Notes: a model not told the origin generated them from the letters alone. A stretch of 64,000 nucleotides of DNA from an uncultured Halomonas sp. (GCF_947501415.1 NZ_CANMVL010000011.1:62001-126000); one strand, 5' to 3'. Positions 26,762 to 36,094 are shown, numbered from the stretch's first letter. Numbers and translations are program-made.

Positions 26762-27802
26762 TCAGCCGTGGCGGGCACTGAGGATATGGTGCAGGCCGCT
26801 GCACTCCACCAGGGGGTCGTCGCAGTTGACCACCACCTCGGTGTGGCCCAACACATGGCCCTTGCCGGTGATGGTGTTCTCCACCACCGTGTGGGAACCC
26901 TCCCGACGAGTGCCGGTAAAGGTGCCGATAAAGCCGGTCTCGCGCAGGGAGATGGTCTCCAGCCGATCACCGGGCTCGAGGGTACCCTCATGGCGCATCA
27001 GCGCCAGGCGTGCCGAGGTACCGGTGCCGGTGGTGCTGCGGCAGATCACCCCCGGATGCACATAGGTGGCCGAACGCGAGCGGTAGAAGTCATCGGCCAC
27101 CTGCTCCACCGGCCCCATGAAGTGCAGGAAGGGCAGTGGCCCCACATCGCCCAGGGTGTAGTGGGAGAAGCCGCGCTCGGCCTGAATCGCCTCGACGATC
27201 CTGTGGGCACACTCGGCGAGCCCGCGCTCCTCGTCGCGGTTGAGATGAAAGCCGAGCTCACCGGCATCCACCAGGGCATAGAAGCCGCCGCTGTAGGCCA
27301 CGCTGTAGGCCACCTCGCCCAGCCCCGGCACCTGGATCGAGGCACGATAGGTATCGATATAGCTGGGCAACCCCTCGCAGGTGATCGCCTCCACCACGCC
27401 GTTCTCCACTCTCGCCTCGATCCTGACCGGTCCCGCCGGCGCCTCGAGCGTGAAGCGCTGCACGCCCTCCCTCTTGGGCACGATGCCGGCCTCGAGTACC
27501 GCGGTGGCGGTGCAGATGGTGTTGGAGCCCGAGTAGATGGGATAACCCATCACCTCCATGATGATATAGCCGGCGGCCGCCTCGGGGTCACTGGCCGGAA
27601 CGATCAGGTCCACCGACATCTCGGGCACGCCATAGGGTTCGAACAGCAGCAGCTTGCGCAGGCCATCGGCATCATCGCGCAAGTAGTGCATCTGCTCGCG
27701 TACCGTGGCGCCGGGCAGGGCGTCGATGCCGCCCAGCACAATCCGACTGACATCACCGCCGGCGTGGGTGTCCATCATCCTGAAGCTGAGCGGACGGGTC
27801 AT
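26762..27802 (-). CDS. Proline racemase family protein with atypical active site
   Basis: A 346-residue member of the proline racemase / hydroxyproline epimerase / trans-3-hydroxyproline dehydratase superfamily (MDTHAGGDVSRIVLGGID, GYPIYSGSNTICTATAVLE, GTGTSARLALMRHEG). In racemases and epimerases two Cys act as general acid-base. Here the first position is Ser (residue 91, in YSGSN) and the second is Thr (residue 258, in CRSTTGTG), with Cys 254 where Asp usually sits. Dehydratases of the family often have Thr at the second position, so dehydration of a hydroxyproline is the best guess. Its start overlaps the stop of the upstream oxidoreductase gene by 4 bp. Confidence 0.85.
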   Translation of the reverse strand: MTRPLSFRMMDTHAGGDVSRIVLGGIDALPGATVREQMHYLRDDADGLRKLLLFEPYGVPEMSVDLIVPASDPEAAAGYIIMEVMGYPIYSGSNTICTATAVLEAGIVPKREGVQRFTLEAPAGPVRIEARVENGVVEAITCEGLPSYIDTYRASIQVPGLGEVAYSVAYSGGFYALVDAGELGFHLNRDEERGLAECAHRIVEAIQAERGFSHYTLGDVGPLPFLHFMGPVEQVADDFYRSRSATYVHPGVICRSTTGTGTSARLALMRHEGTLEPGDRLETISLRETGFIGTFTGTRREGSHTVVENTITGKGHVLGHTEVVVNCDDPLVECSGLHHILSARHG

Positions 27803-28992
27803 GGGCGAGACTCCTGCTGGGAAGAAGGAGCGGCAAGGGCGAAGGGAGCACCATGCACCTCCCACTGGCGGTCGGGAACGATCACGACCTTGCCCAGGAA
27901 GTTGCTGCCGCGACTGACGAAGTAGCGCTCGGCCTGGTGAAGTTCCGAGAGCCGGAAGGTGGCATGCAGCACCGGCTTGAGCTTACCGGAGTGGATCCAG
28001 GCGATCAGCTGCTCGGCCTCGTCACGGGTGCCATGGGAGACACCGAAGATCTGGACCTGATAGAGGTAGATGCGCGTCCACAGGATCTCCGAGATATTGC
28101 CGCCGCTGGCCCCGGCGATGGAGAGCCGCGGATAGCTGGTGCGCGCCTTCATGTCCTGAATCATGGTGTCGATGAAACAGTCGGTCATCTCGCCACCGAC
28201 CAGGTCCATCACCGCATCGATAGGCGCCCCGCCGGTAGCCTCGAGGACCCGCTGGGCGAAGCCCTCGAGCTCGCCGCGATCGATTACCGCCTCGGCACCC
28301 AGGGCCTCGAGCGCCTCCGCCTTCTCCGGCTGGCTCACCGCATAGGGGGTGGCCCCCAGGATGCGGCAAAGCTGGATCAGTGCCGTGCCCACGCCACCGC
28401 TGGCGCCGCTGACCAGAACCCGCTCACCGGCAGCCACGCCGGCCGAGGTCAACATATGGTAGGCGGTCTGATAGGAACACATGCCCAGGGCGGCGAGCTC
28501 GGCATCCTCGAGCTCGGGATTGGGCACATGATGGAACTGGTCCGAGGGAACGACCACATACTCGGCGAAGCCGCCATCAGCGCCATGGCCGTAGTAGTCC
28601 GGGGTCAGATTGATGTCGCGGCGGGCGTCCGGGTAGAGGTTGAAGTCGAGCAGGCCGCGCTCGCCGATCCGTGCGGCGTCAACGCCTTCGCCCACCGCCA
28701 CCACGCGCCCGGCAATATCGGCACCCTGAATGCGCGGGAAGGTCAGGGTCGGCTCACCGCCCATGGCAAAGGAGGTCACCTCGCCCTTCTTCACCGGGTA
28801 GAGTCCCTCTCGGGCCTTGCGGTCGGTGTTGTTCTTGGCGGTGGCCGTGACCCCTACCAGCACCTCGCCTGGGCCCGGCCGCGGGGTCGGCACGTCATCT
28901 CGGTAGACCAGCCTGTCGATGTCGCCATGCCCGGTCAGCAGCATGGCCGACATGGTGGCGGGAACGGTTGCATGGGGAGTGGGGTTCGCCAT
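27799..28992 (-). CDS. Zinc-independent MDR-type alcohol dehydrogenase/quinone oxidoreductase
   Basis: A 397-residue medium-chain dehydrogenase/reductase. The N-terminal GroES-like domain (residues about 35-185) has NNTDRKAREGLYP and FPRIQGADIAGRVVAVG. The Rossmann domain has VLVSGASGGVGTALIQLCRILGA. The structural and catalytic zinc cysteines of classical alcohol dehydrogenases are absent, pointing to the quinone-oxidoreductase-like branch using NADPH. The ATG at 28992 follows CCAAGGAGGCAGCA. It is translationally coupled to the proline-racemase-family gene, suggesting a shared catabolic step, but no substrate can be read from the sequence. Confidence 0.85.
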   Translation of the reverse strand: MANPTPHATVPATMSAMLLTGHGDIDRLVYRDDVPTPRPGPGEVLVGVTATAKNNTDRKAREGLYPVKKGEVTSFAMGGEPTLTFPRIQGADIAGRVVAVGEGVDAARIGERGLLDFNLYPDARRDINLTPDYYGHGADGGFAEYVVVPSDQFHHVPNPELEDAELAALGMCSYQTAYHMLTSAGVAAGERVLVSGASGGVGTALIQLCRILGATPYAVSQPEKAEALEALGAEAVIDRGELEGFAQRVLEATGGAPIDAVMDLVGGEMTDCFIDTMIQDMKARTSYPRLSIAGASGGNISEILWTRIYLYQVQIFGVSHGTRDEAEQLIAWIHSGKLKPVLHATFRLSELHQAERYFVSRGSNFLGKVVIVPDRQWEVHGAPFALAAPSSQQESRP

Positions 28993-29181
28993 CTGCTGCC
29001 TCCTTGGTGGGAATGCTCGTGGGGCCACCGGCAACGCGTCGGCGGCTTGAAATTGTCCACAGCACAATAGCAGAGAGCCCCCGGCACAACCGAGTCCTTG
29101 AGGTAGCGAATAGCGGTGTGATCCTTCCTGTTTTACGGCAAGGAGATGACGGTTTTTTCTGCGCCCCTTGGCTCTGGCCCC

Positions 29182-29709
29182 CTACCAGTGCAGCGGATAG
29201 CGCCGATGGCGAGCCAGGTTGTTCACCAGCACCGCCACCACCACCATGATGGCGCTACCGACGCCGATGGGCATCAGTGGATACCACCAGCCCAACCCCG
29301 TGATCTCGGGCCCGCCGATCACCGCGATCAGAGCCGCGGCGGCACCGGGCGGGTGCACACTGTGAGTCAGCTGCATCAACAAGATGGAGAGCGATACCGC
29401 CAGGGTCACCGCCAGCGTGGTAGCGCCCAGCAGCTGGAAGCAGGCGACCCCGGCCATCGCCGAGAGCAGGCTGCCCAGCAATACATTGCGCGGCTGAGCA
29501 AAGGGGCTTTCCGGTGCGGCGTAGAGCAGCACCGAGGTGGCGCCGAAGGAGGCCACGATCAACAACTGCTGGGAGAGCCAGTGCGCACTGAGCCAGCAGA
29601 TCGCCCCCATGCCGGCCACGGCACCCAGCCATGACCAGAAGGCATCGCCGAGATCAGGCGTATCGCGTCGCAGGCGTTCACCGCGCATCTTTCCCAGATA
29701 GGTCTTCAT
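29182..29709 (-). CDS. HPP family integral membrane protein
   Basis: A 175-residue protein with four to five membrane helices and the family motif SVHPPGAAAALIAVIGG, which gives HPP proteins their name, plus IVASFGATSVLLYAAPESPFAQPRN. Some HPP proteins transport nitrite in plants and cyanobacteria; in bacteria the role is mostly unknown. The position in a genome with denitrification genes is suggestive only. Monocistronic, with an AT-rich upstream region. Confidence 0.9.
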   Translation of the reverse strand: MKTYLGKMRGERLRRDTPDLGDAFWSWLGAVAGMGAICWLSAHWLSQQLLIVASFGATSVLLYAAPESPFAQPRNVLLGSLLSAMAGVACFQLLGATTLAVTLAVSLSILLMQLTHSVHPPGAAAALIAVIGGPEITGLGWWYPLMPIGVGSAIMVVVAVLVNNLARHRRYPLHW

Positions 29710-29922
29710 CGTTCCTGAATCGTGAGGGGGTGAGCGGCAGAGTCTGTCAAATTACCTAGCGACATGAAAGCAAGTATTATTTATAACCAAATGAATTAAA
29801 TTTGACCGGCATCATGTTTCCCCTGCCTCGCCAAGGCATCGCTCCCCTTATCCACTCTGACAACATCACCACTGGCAGCGAAACGAACGGGCGCCCCCTT
29901 TCGACGAGTCTCAGGCACGCAG
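29710..29922. other. AT-rich intergenic stretch upstream of the HPP gene
   Basis: The core at about 29764-29806 is strikingly poor in G and C (TATTATTTATAACCAAATGA). It probably contains the HPP promoter on the minus strand, though I cannot fix the -35 and -10 elements. No gene seen. Confidence 0.4.
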
Positions 29923-29956
29923 AAGGGCCCGGGGAGAGAGTTCTCCCCGGGCCCTT
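29923..29956. terminator. Terminator downstream of tRNA-Arg
   Basis: A 15-bp perfect stem (AAGGGCCCGGGGAGA and its partner) with a GAGT loop, 10 bases beyond the tRNA 3' end on the minus strand. The stem begins and ends with A/T pairs, giving a short TTCT tail. Confidence 0.8.
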
Positions 29957-29965
29957 CGATATTCT

Positions 29966-30042
29966 TGGCGCGCCCGGCAGGATTCGAACCTGCGACCTTT
30001 GGCTTCGGAGGCCAACACTCTATCCAACTGAGCTACGGGCGC
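29966..30042 (-). tRNA. tRNA-Arg (anticodon CCG)
   Basis: A 77-nt cloverleaf. Acceptor GCGCCCG/CGGGCGC with discriminator G and an encoded CCA. D-arm has AGCTCAGTTGGATAGAGT. Anticodon stem TTGGC/GCCAA with loop CTCCGAA, so the anticodon is CCG. T-arm has GCAGGTTCGAATCCTGC. It reads the rare-to-moderate CGG codon. Confidence 0.97.
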
Positions 30043-30290
30043 CTTGCTCGACATGGCATCGAGCGGTCGACATCCTAACCGCCAGGCAGGCCACTGTCCA
30101 GCGCAAGGCGTTGCGAACGCTTTCATGGCACCTAAGCGTGGAGGACGCTGCCATTTTCCTGGCGACAGGGTTGCCGGTATACTGTCGGCAATGACTGCAT
30201 GATGGCATCTCCTCGGCTGCGTTGCCGATATCGTTCCCGCCGGGCGCTGCCACGAACAACTTCCTAAAGGACCGTGAAGAGGTGGTGAGA
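30043..30290. other. Intergenic region between tRNA-Arg and cytochrome c5 gene
   Basis: No gene supported. It should hold the tRNA promoter (minus strand) and the cytochrome promoter (plus strand), but no convincing -35/-10 pair was identified. Confidence 0.4.
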
Positions 30291-31148
30291 GTGAAATTCA
30301 GCAAGCTGATCATGGGGTGCCTGGCCACCCTGGGCCTGACCGCCAGCGCCGGCACCGCCCTGGCGCAGGACGACGCCGAACGCGAAGCCATCGCCGAGCG
30401 CCTGAAGCCGGTGGGCGAGCTCTGTGTCGAGGGCGAAGATTGCGGCACCGCCAGTGCCAGTGCCGGTGGCGCCAGCAGCAGTGCCTCCAGCGGCGGCGAT
30501 ATCGATGGCGCCAGCATCTACAACAATGTCTGCATGGCCTGTCATGAGACCGGTGCCGCAGGTGCCCCGATTCGCGGCGACGAAGCGGCCTGGGCCGATC
30601 GCGTGGAGAAGGGCTTCGCCACCCTGCTGGATCACTCCATGAATGGCTTCAATGCCATGCCGGCTCGAGGCGGCAACCCCAACCTCTCCGACGCCGAGAT
30701 GGAGGCCGTCACCGCCTATATGGTTGAGCCGGTGATGGATGTGCCTGAGCTGGGAGGCGGCGACGAGGCGGCGGCCGAAGCGCCGGCAGAGGAAGCCGAC
30801 GAGAAAGCACAGGCCGATGCCGCTAGCCAGGAAGATACTACCGATGACTCGGCTGAGAGTGCCAGCGCCGAGGAGTCAGCCGCGGATGGTGAACCCTCCC
30901 ACGCCGGTATCGACGGAGAAGCGATCTTCAATCAGATCTGCATGGCCTGTCACATGACGGGGGCAGCTGGCGCTCCGGTCCGCGGTGAAGCCGACCAGTG
31001 GGCTCCTCGCCTGGAGCAGGGCATCGAGACCCTCTACGACCACTCCATCAACGGCTTCAACGCCATGCCGGCCAAGGGCGGCAACCCAAGCCTCTCCGAT
31101 GATGAGGTGAAGGCTGCTACCGACTACCTGATCGCTCCGGTGCGATAA
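30291..31148 (+). CDS. Dihaem cytochrome c5-type protein with acidic linker
   Basis: A 285-residue exported cytochrome. Signal peptide (GTG start 30291, KFSKLIMGC... ALAQ). Two cytochrome c domains, each with CMACH, GAAGAPxRG and DHSxNGFNAMPAxGGNP, at about residues 75-145 and 212-285. They are near-copies and so an internal duplication. The linker (about 150-210) is rich in Ala, Glu and Asp, probably extended. Cytochrome c5 proteins carry electrons from the bc1 complex to oxidases or reductases in the periplasm. An alternative GTG lies 6 bases upstream. Ends in a strong stem-loop. Confidence 0.93.
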   Translation: MKFSKLIMGCLATLGLTASAGTALAQDDAEREAIAERLKPVGELCVEGEDCGTASASAGGASSSASSGGDIDGASIYNNVCMACHETGAAGAPIRGDEAAWADRVEKGFATLLDHSMNGFNAMPARGGNPNLSDAEMEAVTAYMVEPVMDVPELGGGDEAAAEAPAEEADEKAQADAASQEDTTDDSAESASAEESAADGEPSHAGIDGEAIFNQICMACHMTGAAGAPVRGEADQWAPRLEQGIETLYDHSINGFNAMPAKGGNPSLSDDEVKAATDYLIAPVR

Positions 31149-31166
31149 GCTCCCGATCACGGCAGG

Positions 31167-31196
31167 TCAAGCGGGGCGCCTACGGGCGCCCCGCTT
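31167..31196. terminator. Terminator between cytochrome c5 gene and rep
   Basis: A 13-bp perfect stem (CAAGCGGGGCGCC and partner) with a TACG tetraloop between convergent genes. No T-run beyond the stem ends. Confidence 0.7.
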
Positions 31197-31244
31197 GCGT
31201 ATGATCGTCAGGAAGATGCCAGCCCCGCAGAGCAGACATTCGAC

Positions 31245-33320
31245 TCACCCCAACAGAGAGCGCAGCCCGGCGATGGCACTCTGGCCCCGCGCCTGCTTCT
31301 TCTCCGGATCCTCGCGGTCCGGCTGCCCCTCCCACTCCAGATCCGCCTCGGGCAGCTCGTCGAGGAAGCGACTGGGTGCGCAGTCCATCAGCTCTCCGTA
31401 GGTCTTGCGCTGTCGAGCCAGGGTCAGGGTCAGGGTACGCCGCGCCCGGGTGATGCCCACATAGGCCAGGCGCCGCTCCTCCTCCACCGTGCCCGCCTCG
31501 ATGGCATTGCGGTGGGGCAGCAGCTCCTCCTCCAGCCCCATCAGATAGACATGCGGGAACTCGAGACCCTTGGAGGCGTGCATGGTCAGCAGCTGAACAC
31601 GGTCGGAATCATCCTCCTCGGCCTGCTGCTCGAGAATATCCCGCAGCACCAGCCGCGAGATAGCCGCCTCCACGCTGTCGGTCTCGGTCTCCTCGGAGGC
31701 CGTACTCTCCTCCGGGTCGGCCTCCATCGACTTCTCCAGCTGGTCGATCAGGATCCAGACATTGGCCATGCGCCGTTCGGCGATGGTCGGGGCGCTGGCG
31801 TTCTGATAGAGCCAGGCCTCGTAATCCATCTCGTGCAGCATGTCGCGAATGGCGGCGATGGCATCGCCTCCATCCATGCGTCGCCGCACGCCGTCGATAA
31901 AGTGGGTAAACCGCCCCAGACGCTCGACCGCCCTGACCGGCAGCTGCTCGGCCAGGCCCAGCTCATGGCAAGCGGCGAACAGCGAGATGCTCCGCCCATT
32001 GGCCTGCCCGTTAGCGTAGTTGGCCAGCTTCTCCAGGGTACCGGGGCCGATCTCGCGGCGCGGCACATTGACGATGCGCAGGAAGGCGTTGTCATCGGCC
32101 GGATTGATCAGCAGCCGCAGGTAGGCCATGGCATCCTTGATCTCGTTGCGCGAGAAGAAGGAAGTGCCCCCGGAGAGCTTGTAGGGAATCTGGTAGTGCT
32201 GCAGCTTGAGCTCCAGTAGCCGGGCCTGGAAGTTGCCTCGGTAGAGCACGGCGAAATCGCGCCACTCGGCGCGCTCCTTGATGCGCCGGGTGAGGATCTC
32301 GCTGGCCACGCGATCCGCCTCGGCCTCCTCGTGGCGGTTGACCACCACGCGGATCGGCGCGCCCTCGCCCATGTCCGACCACAGGGTCTTCTCGTAGACA
32401 TGGGGGTTGTTGCTGATCAGGGTGTTGGCGGCGCGCAGAATGGTGCCGGTGGAGCGATAGTTCTGCTCGAGCTTGATGACATCCAGGCGCGGAAAGTCCT
32501 CGCCCAGGGTCACCAGGTTTTCGGGGCGTGCCCCACGCCAGGCGTAGATCGACTGATCATCGTCGCCCACCACGGTGAAGGTGGCCCGCTCGGCCATCAG
32601 CAGCTTGACCAGCTGGTACTGGCTGACGTTGGTGTCCTGATACTCATCCACCAACATGTAGTGAATGCGCTTGCGCCAGCGTGCCAGGGCCTCGGGGTCG
32701 TCGCGCAGCAACACCACCGGCAACAGGATCAGGTCGTCGAAGTCCACCGCGTTGTAGGCCTTGAGGTGGCGGTTGTAGGCCTCATAGACCCGCGCGGCGA
32801 ACAGCTCATCCTCATCGGCGGCATGTGAGAGCGCCTGGCCCGGCAGTATCAGGTCGTTCTTCCACTCGGAGATGCGGTGCTGCACGGCATTGATCTGGTC
32901 GGCGTCGACCTGGGCATCCTTGTGCATCAGGTCACGCAGCAGTGCCTTGGCATCCTCGGGGTCGAACAGCGAGAAGCCGGGGCGATAGCCCAGCGCCTTG
33001 AGCTCGCGGCGGATGATATTGAGCCCCAGGGTATGGAAGGTGGAGACGGTCAACCCGTGCCCCTCCTTGCCCTTGAGCATTCCTCCCACCCGCTCCTTCA
33101 TCTCCCGGGCGGCCTTGTTGGTGAAGGTCACCGCAGCAATGCGTCGGGCACTCATGCCACAAACCTGAATCAGGTAGGCGATCTTGGTGGTGATCACGCT
33201 GGTCTTGCCGGAACCGGCCCCCGCCAGCACCAGGCAGGGACCGTCGATATAGCGCACCGCCTCCTGTTGCCTGGGATTGAGACCGGCGAGACGCTGCTGG
33301 ATGGTCTTGGAAGCACTCAA
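31245..33320 (-). CDS. rep: ATP-dependent DNA helicase Rep
   Basis: A 691-residue superfamily 1 3'-5' helicase that restarts and clears replication forks. Motif I is AGAGSGKT near residue 36, followed by [20 protein letters not shown] (motif II), [13 protein letters not shown] (motif III), LEQNYRST, and [15 protein letters not shown] and YVGITRARR near the end. Sequence and length favour Rep over UvrD, whose C-terminus appears separately at the right edge. Its start overlaps the trmL stop by 4 bp. Confidence 0.95.
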   Translation of the reverse strand: MSASKTIQQRLAGLNPRQQEAVRYIDGPCLVLAGAGSGKTSVITTKIAYLIQVCGMSARRIAAVTFTNKAAREMKERVGGMLKGKEGHGLTVSTFHTLGLNIIRRELKALGYRPGFSLFDPEDAKALLRDLMHKDAQVDADQINAVQHRISEWKNDLILPGQALSHAADEDELFAARVYEAYNRHLKAYNAVDFDDLILLPVVLLRDDPEALARWRKRIHYMLVDEYQDTNVSQYQLVKLLMAERATFTVVGDDDQSIYAWRGARPENLVTLGEDFPRLDVIKLEQNYRSTGTILRAANTLISNNPHVYEKTLWSDMGEGAPIRVVVNRHEEAEADRVASEILTRRIKERAEWRDFAVLYRGNFQARLLELKLQHYQIPYKLSGGTSFFSRNEIKDAMAYLRLLINPADDNAFLRIVNVPRREIGPGTLEKLANYANGQANGRSISLFAACHELGLAEQLPVRAVERLGRFTHFIDGVRRRMDGGDAIAAIRDMLHEMDYEAWLYQNASAPTIAERRMANVWILIDQLEKSMEADPEESTASEETETDSVEAAISRLVLRDILEQQAEEDDSDRVQLLTMHASKGLEFPHVYLMGLEEELLPHRNAIEAGTVEEERRLAYVGITRARRTLTLTLARQRKTYGELMDCAPSRFLDELPEADLEWEGQPDREDPEKKQARGQSAIAGLRSLLG

Positions 33321-33808
33321 GGGAGGGGCCTCACGCTGTCTTCCCCTGCCGCGCCGGCGAAGTCCAGCTGCCGCCAGGCTTCATAGACCAGCACCGCACA
33401 GGCATTGGAGAGATTGAGACTACGGCTGTCGGGCCGCATGGGGATGCGCAGCCGCTGCGACTCCGGCAGGGCATCGAGCATCCCCTGGGGCAGGCCACGG
33501 GTCTCGGGGCCAAACACCAGGGAATCACCGACCCGGTAATCGGGCTCATGGTAGCCACGCCGCCCGCGCGTCGATACCGCAAAGACCCGCATCGGCCTGG
33601 CGGCCTCGAGGTAGGCCTGCCAGTCAGGGTGCACGCCTACCGCTGCCCACTCATGATAATCGAGACCGGCACGGCGCAGGCGCCTGTCATCGAGTTCGAA
33701 TCCCAGCGGTTCGATCAGGTGCAGGCGAAAGCCGGTATTGGCGCACAGCCGAATCAGATTCCCGGTATTGGGGGGTATCTCGGGCTGGAACAGAACGACA
33801 TCGAGCAT
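33317..33808 (-). CDS. trmL: tRNA (cytidine/uridine-34-2'-O)-methyltransferase TrmL
   Basis: A 163-residue SPOUT-fold enzyme that methylates the wobble ribose of certain leucine tRNAs. The characteristic motifs are [18 protein letters not shown] at the N-terminus, [11 protein letters not shown] in the middle, and [26 protein letters not shown] forming the trefoil knot. The start at 33808 is convincing. Translation is coupled to rep by an overlap of four bases, a less usual pairing. Confidence 0.95.
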   Translation of the reverse strand: MLDVVLFQPEIPPNTGNLIRLCANTGFRLHLIEPLGFELDDRRLRRAGLDYHEWAAVGVHPDWQAYLEAARPMRVFAVSTRGRRGYHEPDYRVGDSLVFGPETRGLPQGMLDALPESQRLRIPMRPDSRSLNLSNACAVLVYEAWRQLDFAGAAGEDSVRPLP

Positions 33809-33840
33809 GATTTATCCGCCGTGGACCCGTTGGAACGCAG

Positions 33841-33863
33841 GCGGGCCCCATGATGGGGCCCGC
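33841..33863 (-). terminator. Stem-loop downstream of the YfaZ-like gene
   Basis: A perfect 9-bp stem GCGGGCCCC/GGGGCCCGC with a 5-nt loop, 22 bases after the stop on the minus strand and upstream of trmL. Confidence 0.6.
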
Positions 33864-33885
33864 AATCCTCGCCGCAGGGAGGCCG

Positions 33886-34443
33886 TCAGAAGCGCAGGCG
33901 CACGCCGACCTGAGCGCCGCGGTCCAGGGTCTGACTGCCGCGGTCGTCGTCGAAGTCGGCATCCAGCTGACGCAGCCCGAGGTAGCCATCCACATTGGGA
34001 GTGAAGGCGTAGCGGGCACGCAGACCGACCTCATAGCCCTTGTCCAGCTCGCTGGTCGTCACCACACCGGGGGTATAGAAGCCGTAACCGCCCAGCGAGA
34101 CCGCCGGCAGGTTGGGCAGATAGACGTAGCCGTAGCCACCGAGACCCAAACCGCCACCCTCTCCGCCCCTGGCATCATAGTGCGTCCAACGGGCACCGAT
34201 GCCCACTTCACGCCGCGAGGTGTGCTGGCTGCCCATCAGCTGGGCATGATAGACGGTAGCATCCTTGCGGTAGTCGCTGTCGAGCACGCCACCGCCGAGC
34301 TGAATGCCCTCCACGACTTCGCCGGCCGCCTCGAACTGCACGGCATCCTCGCCCAGATTGAGGTCCAGGCTGGCGGCCTGGGCAGTGCCTGCACCCACCA
34401 TCAGCAGCAGGCACGCCAACAGCGTCTGTCTCGTTCTCATCAT
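33886..34443 (-). CDS. YfaZ family outer-membrane protein
   Basis: A 185-residue beta-barrel protein. Signal peptide MMRTRQTLLACLLLMVGAGTAQAA, then alternating hydrophobic strands with many Gly and Tyr residues (GGGLGLGGYGYVYLPN, GYEVGLRARYAFTP) ending in a C-terminal Phe (VGVRLRF), the outer-membrane assembly signal. YfaZ proteins are poorly characterised small porin-like barrels. The start at 34443 has a GGGAAGAGC site; an adjacent ATG at 34440 is equivalent. Confidence 0.82.
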   Translation of the reverse strand: MMRTRQTLLACLLLMVGAGTAQAASLDLNLGEDAVQFEAAGEVVEGIQLGGGVLDSDYRKDATVYHAQLMGSQHTSRREVGIGARWTHYDARGGEGGGLGLGGYGYVYLPNLPAVSLGGYGFYTPGVVTTSELDKGYEVGLRARYAFTPNVDGYLGLRQLDADFDDDRGSQTLDRGAQVGVRLRF

Positions 34444-34509
34444 GCTCTTCCCGTTCTCTGCCGTCGGCATATCCTGTTTGGCTCCTGTAGAGCTTAGCCC
34501 AATCGACCG

Positions 34510-35199
34510 TCACGCCACAGAGGAAACACCATAGCGCGCACGATAGTCGCGAATGGCCTCGGCATGACCACGCAGTGAGTCGCCGGCATGCTCCTCGAGA
34601 TAGGTCAGCACCATATCCAGCGTCACGATACTGACCACCGGCATGGCGTAGCGTGCCTCCACTTCCTGGATGGCGCTCAGCCCCTCGCCTTCGACCTCAT
34701 CACTACCGCGCTCCTGGCGGTCCAGGGCGATCACCACCCCGGCGGCACGCGCCCCGGCGGCCTCGATCAGCGTCATGACCTCACGGATGGCAGTGCCGGC
34801 GGTGATCACGTCGTCGATGATCAGGATATCACCGGCCAGTTCGGCACCGACGATGGTGCCTCCTTCGCCGTGGGCCTTGGCCTCCTTGCGATTGAAGGCG
34901 TAGGGCAGGTCGCGGTCATGATGGTCGGCCAGCGCCACCGCGGTGGCGGCGGCCAGGGGGATGCCCTTGTAGGCGGGACCGAAGAGCACATCGAACCGCG
35001 GGGCACGCTCGGCGATCGCGTGGGCGTAGAAGCGACCCAGGCGGGCCAGGGCGGCGCCGCTGCGGAAGAGGCCGGCGTTGAAGAAGTAGGGACTGACGCG
35101 GCCGGACTTGAGGGTGAACTCGCCGAAGCGCAACACGCCCTGCTCGATGGCAAATTCGATGAACTCACGCTGGTAGGGCTGCAGGTGCTGATCCGCCAC
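34510..35199 (-). CDS. pyrE: Orotate phosphoribosyltransferase
   Basis: A 229-residue type I phosphoribosyltransferase of pyrimidine synthesis, converting orotate and PRPP to OMP. The PRPP loop [16 protein letters not shown] is at about 120-135, with [12 protein letters not shown] and [15 protein letters not shown] (catalytic Lys and flexible loop). GTG start at 35199 directly behind GGAGG; a longer in-frame start overlaps the divergent promoter region. Divergent from the Crc-like gene with a 91-bp gap, the same neighbourhood as in Pseudomonas. Confidence 0.96.
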   Translation of the reverse strand: MADQHLQPYQREFIEFAIEQGVLRFGEFTLKSGRVSPYFFNAGLFRSGAALARLGRFYAHAIAERAPRFDVLFGPAYKGIPLAAATAVALADHHDRDLPYAFNRKEAKAHGEGGTIVGAELAGDILIIDDVITAGTAIREVMTLIEAAGARAAGVVIALDRQERGSDEVEGEGLSAIQEVEARYAMPVVSIVTLDMVLTYLEEHAGDSLRGHAEAIRDYRARYGVSSVA

Positions 35200-35290
35200 G
35201 GGGCCTCCTATCACATTTATTGGCCTTGGCCATTTACCCATACGTCGAAACGTCGGGTATCATACACGCGCGACGGAAAAGGGACCACGT

Positions 35291-36058
35291 ATGAAAATAG
35301 CAACCATCAACGTCAACGGCATCCGCGAAGCGGTCGGTCGCGGGTTTCTCGACTGGCTGGCCAACCAGGACGCCGATGTCGTCTGCGTTCAGAACCTCAA
35401 GGCCAAGAGCTTCGAGCTGGATGACAGCATCCTCTATCCGGAAGGCTACGAGGGCTACTTCCTCGACGCCGAGCAGGACGGCTTCTCCGGGGTCGGACTC
35501 TATTGCCGCAAGATTCCCAAGGCGATCATGTACGGACTGGGCTTTCCCCAGTGCGACCATGAGGCACGCTTCCTGCAGGCCGACTATGACCGTTTCAGCA
35601 TCGCCAGTTTTTTGATGCCCGACGGCAACGACCCGGCCGCCAAGCAGGCCTTCATGGCACAGTATCAGGAGTACCTCAGCAAGATGGCTCGCAAGCGCCG
35701 CGAGTACATCATCTGTGGCACCTGGCACATCGCCCACAAGACCATCGACCTGGAGAACTGGGCCGATAACCAGAGCACGCCCGGCTTTACCCCCGAGGAG
35801 CGTGCCTGGATGGATCAGGTGTTCGGCCCCACCGGCTTTATCGACACCTTCCGTGAGATCAACCGTGACGCCGGTGAGTACACCTGGTGGCCCAAGCCCG
35901 ACCAGGAGGTGCCGCGATCTCGTCAGGAGGGCTGGCGTATCGACTATCAGGTGGTGGGGCCCAACTTCCGCCGCCATGTGGTGGATGCCTGGATCGACTA
36001 CGACGCTACCTTCTCGGAGTACGCGCCGCTGATCGTCGAGTACGACCTGCCGCTCTAG
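35291..36058 (+). CDS. crc: Crc-like catabolite repression control protein (inactive exonuclease III homologue)
   Basis: A 255-residue exonuclease III-fold protein. Full fold motifs are present (MKIATINVNGIREAV, YIICGTWHIAHK, WRIDYQVVGP, FSEYAPLIVEYD). However, catalytic residues are replaced: Glu of QETK by Asn 35 (QNLK), Asp and Asn of GDWN by Thr 144 and His 146, and Asp-His of SDHAP by Glu 243-Tyr 244. Pseudomonas Crc has the same kind of loss and the same position beside pyrE. There Crc acts with Hfq to block translation of catabolic mRNAs. Annotation as active exonuclease III would be wrong on these residues. A stem-loop follows. Confidence 0.85.
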   Translation: MKIATINVNGIREAVGRGFLDWLANQDADVVCVQNLKAKSFELDDSILYPEGYEGYFLDAEQDGFSGVGLYCRKIPKAIMYGLGFPQCDHEARFLQADYDRFSIASFLMPDGNDPAAKQAFMAQYQEYLSKMARKRREYIICGTWHIAHKTIDLENWADNQSTPGFTPEERAWMDQVFGPTGFIDTFREINRDAGEYTWWPKPDQEVPRSRQEGWRIDYQVVGPNFRRHVVDAWIDYDATFSEYAPLIVEYDLPL

Positions 36059-36094
36059 GCACCTCCCTCCGTCGCCGTTCCGGTCAGTCGGAAC

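Noticed and set aside
29802..30194. 130-codon open frame covering the tRNA-Arg locus on the plus strand
   Set aside because: It crosses the terminator and the tRNA gene antisense. No ribosome site or known domain.
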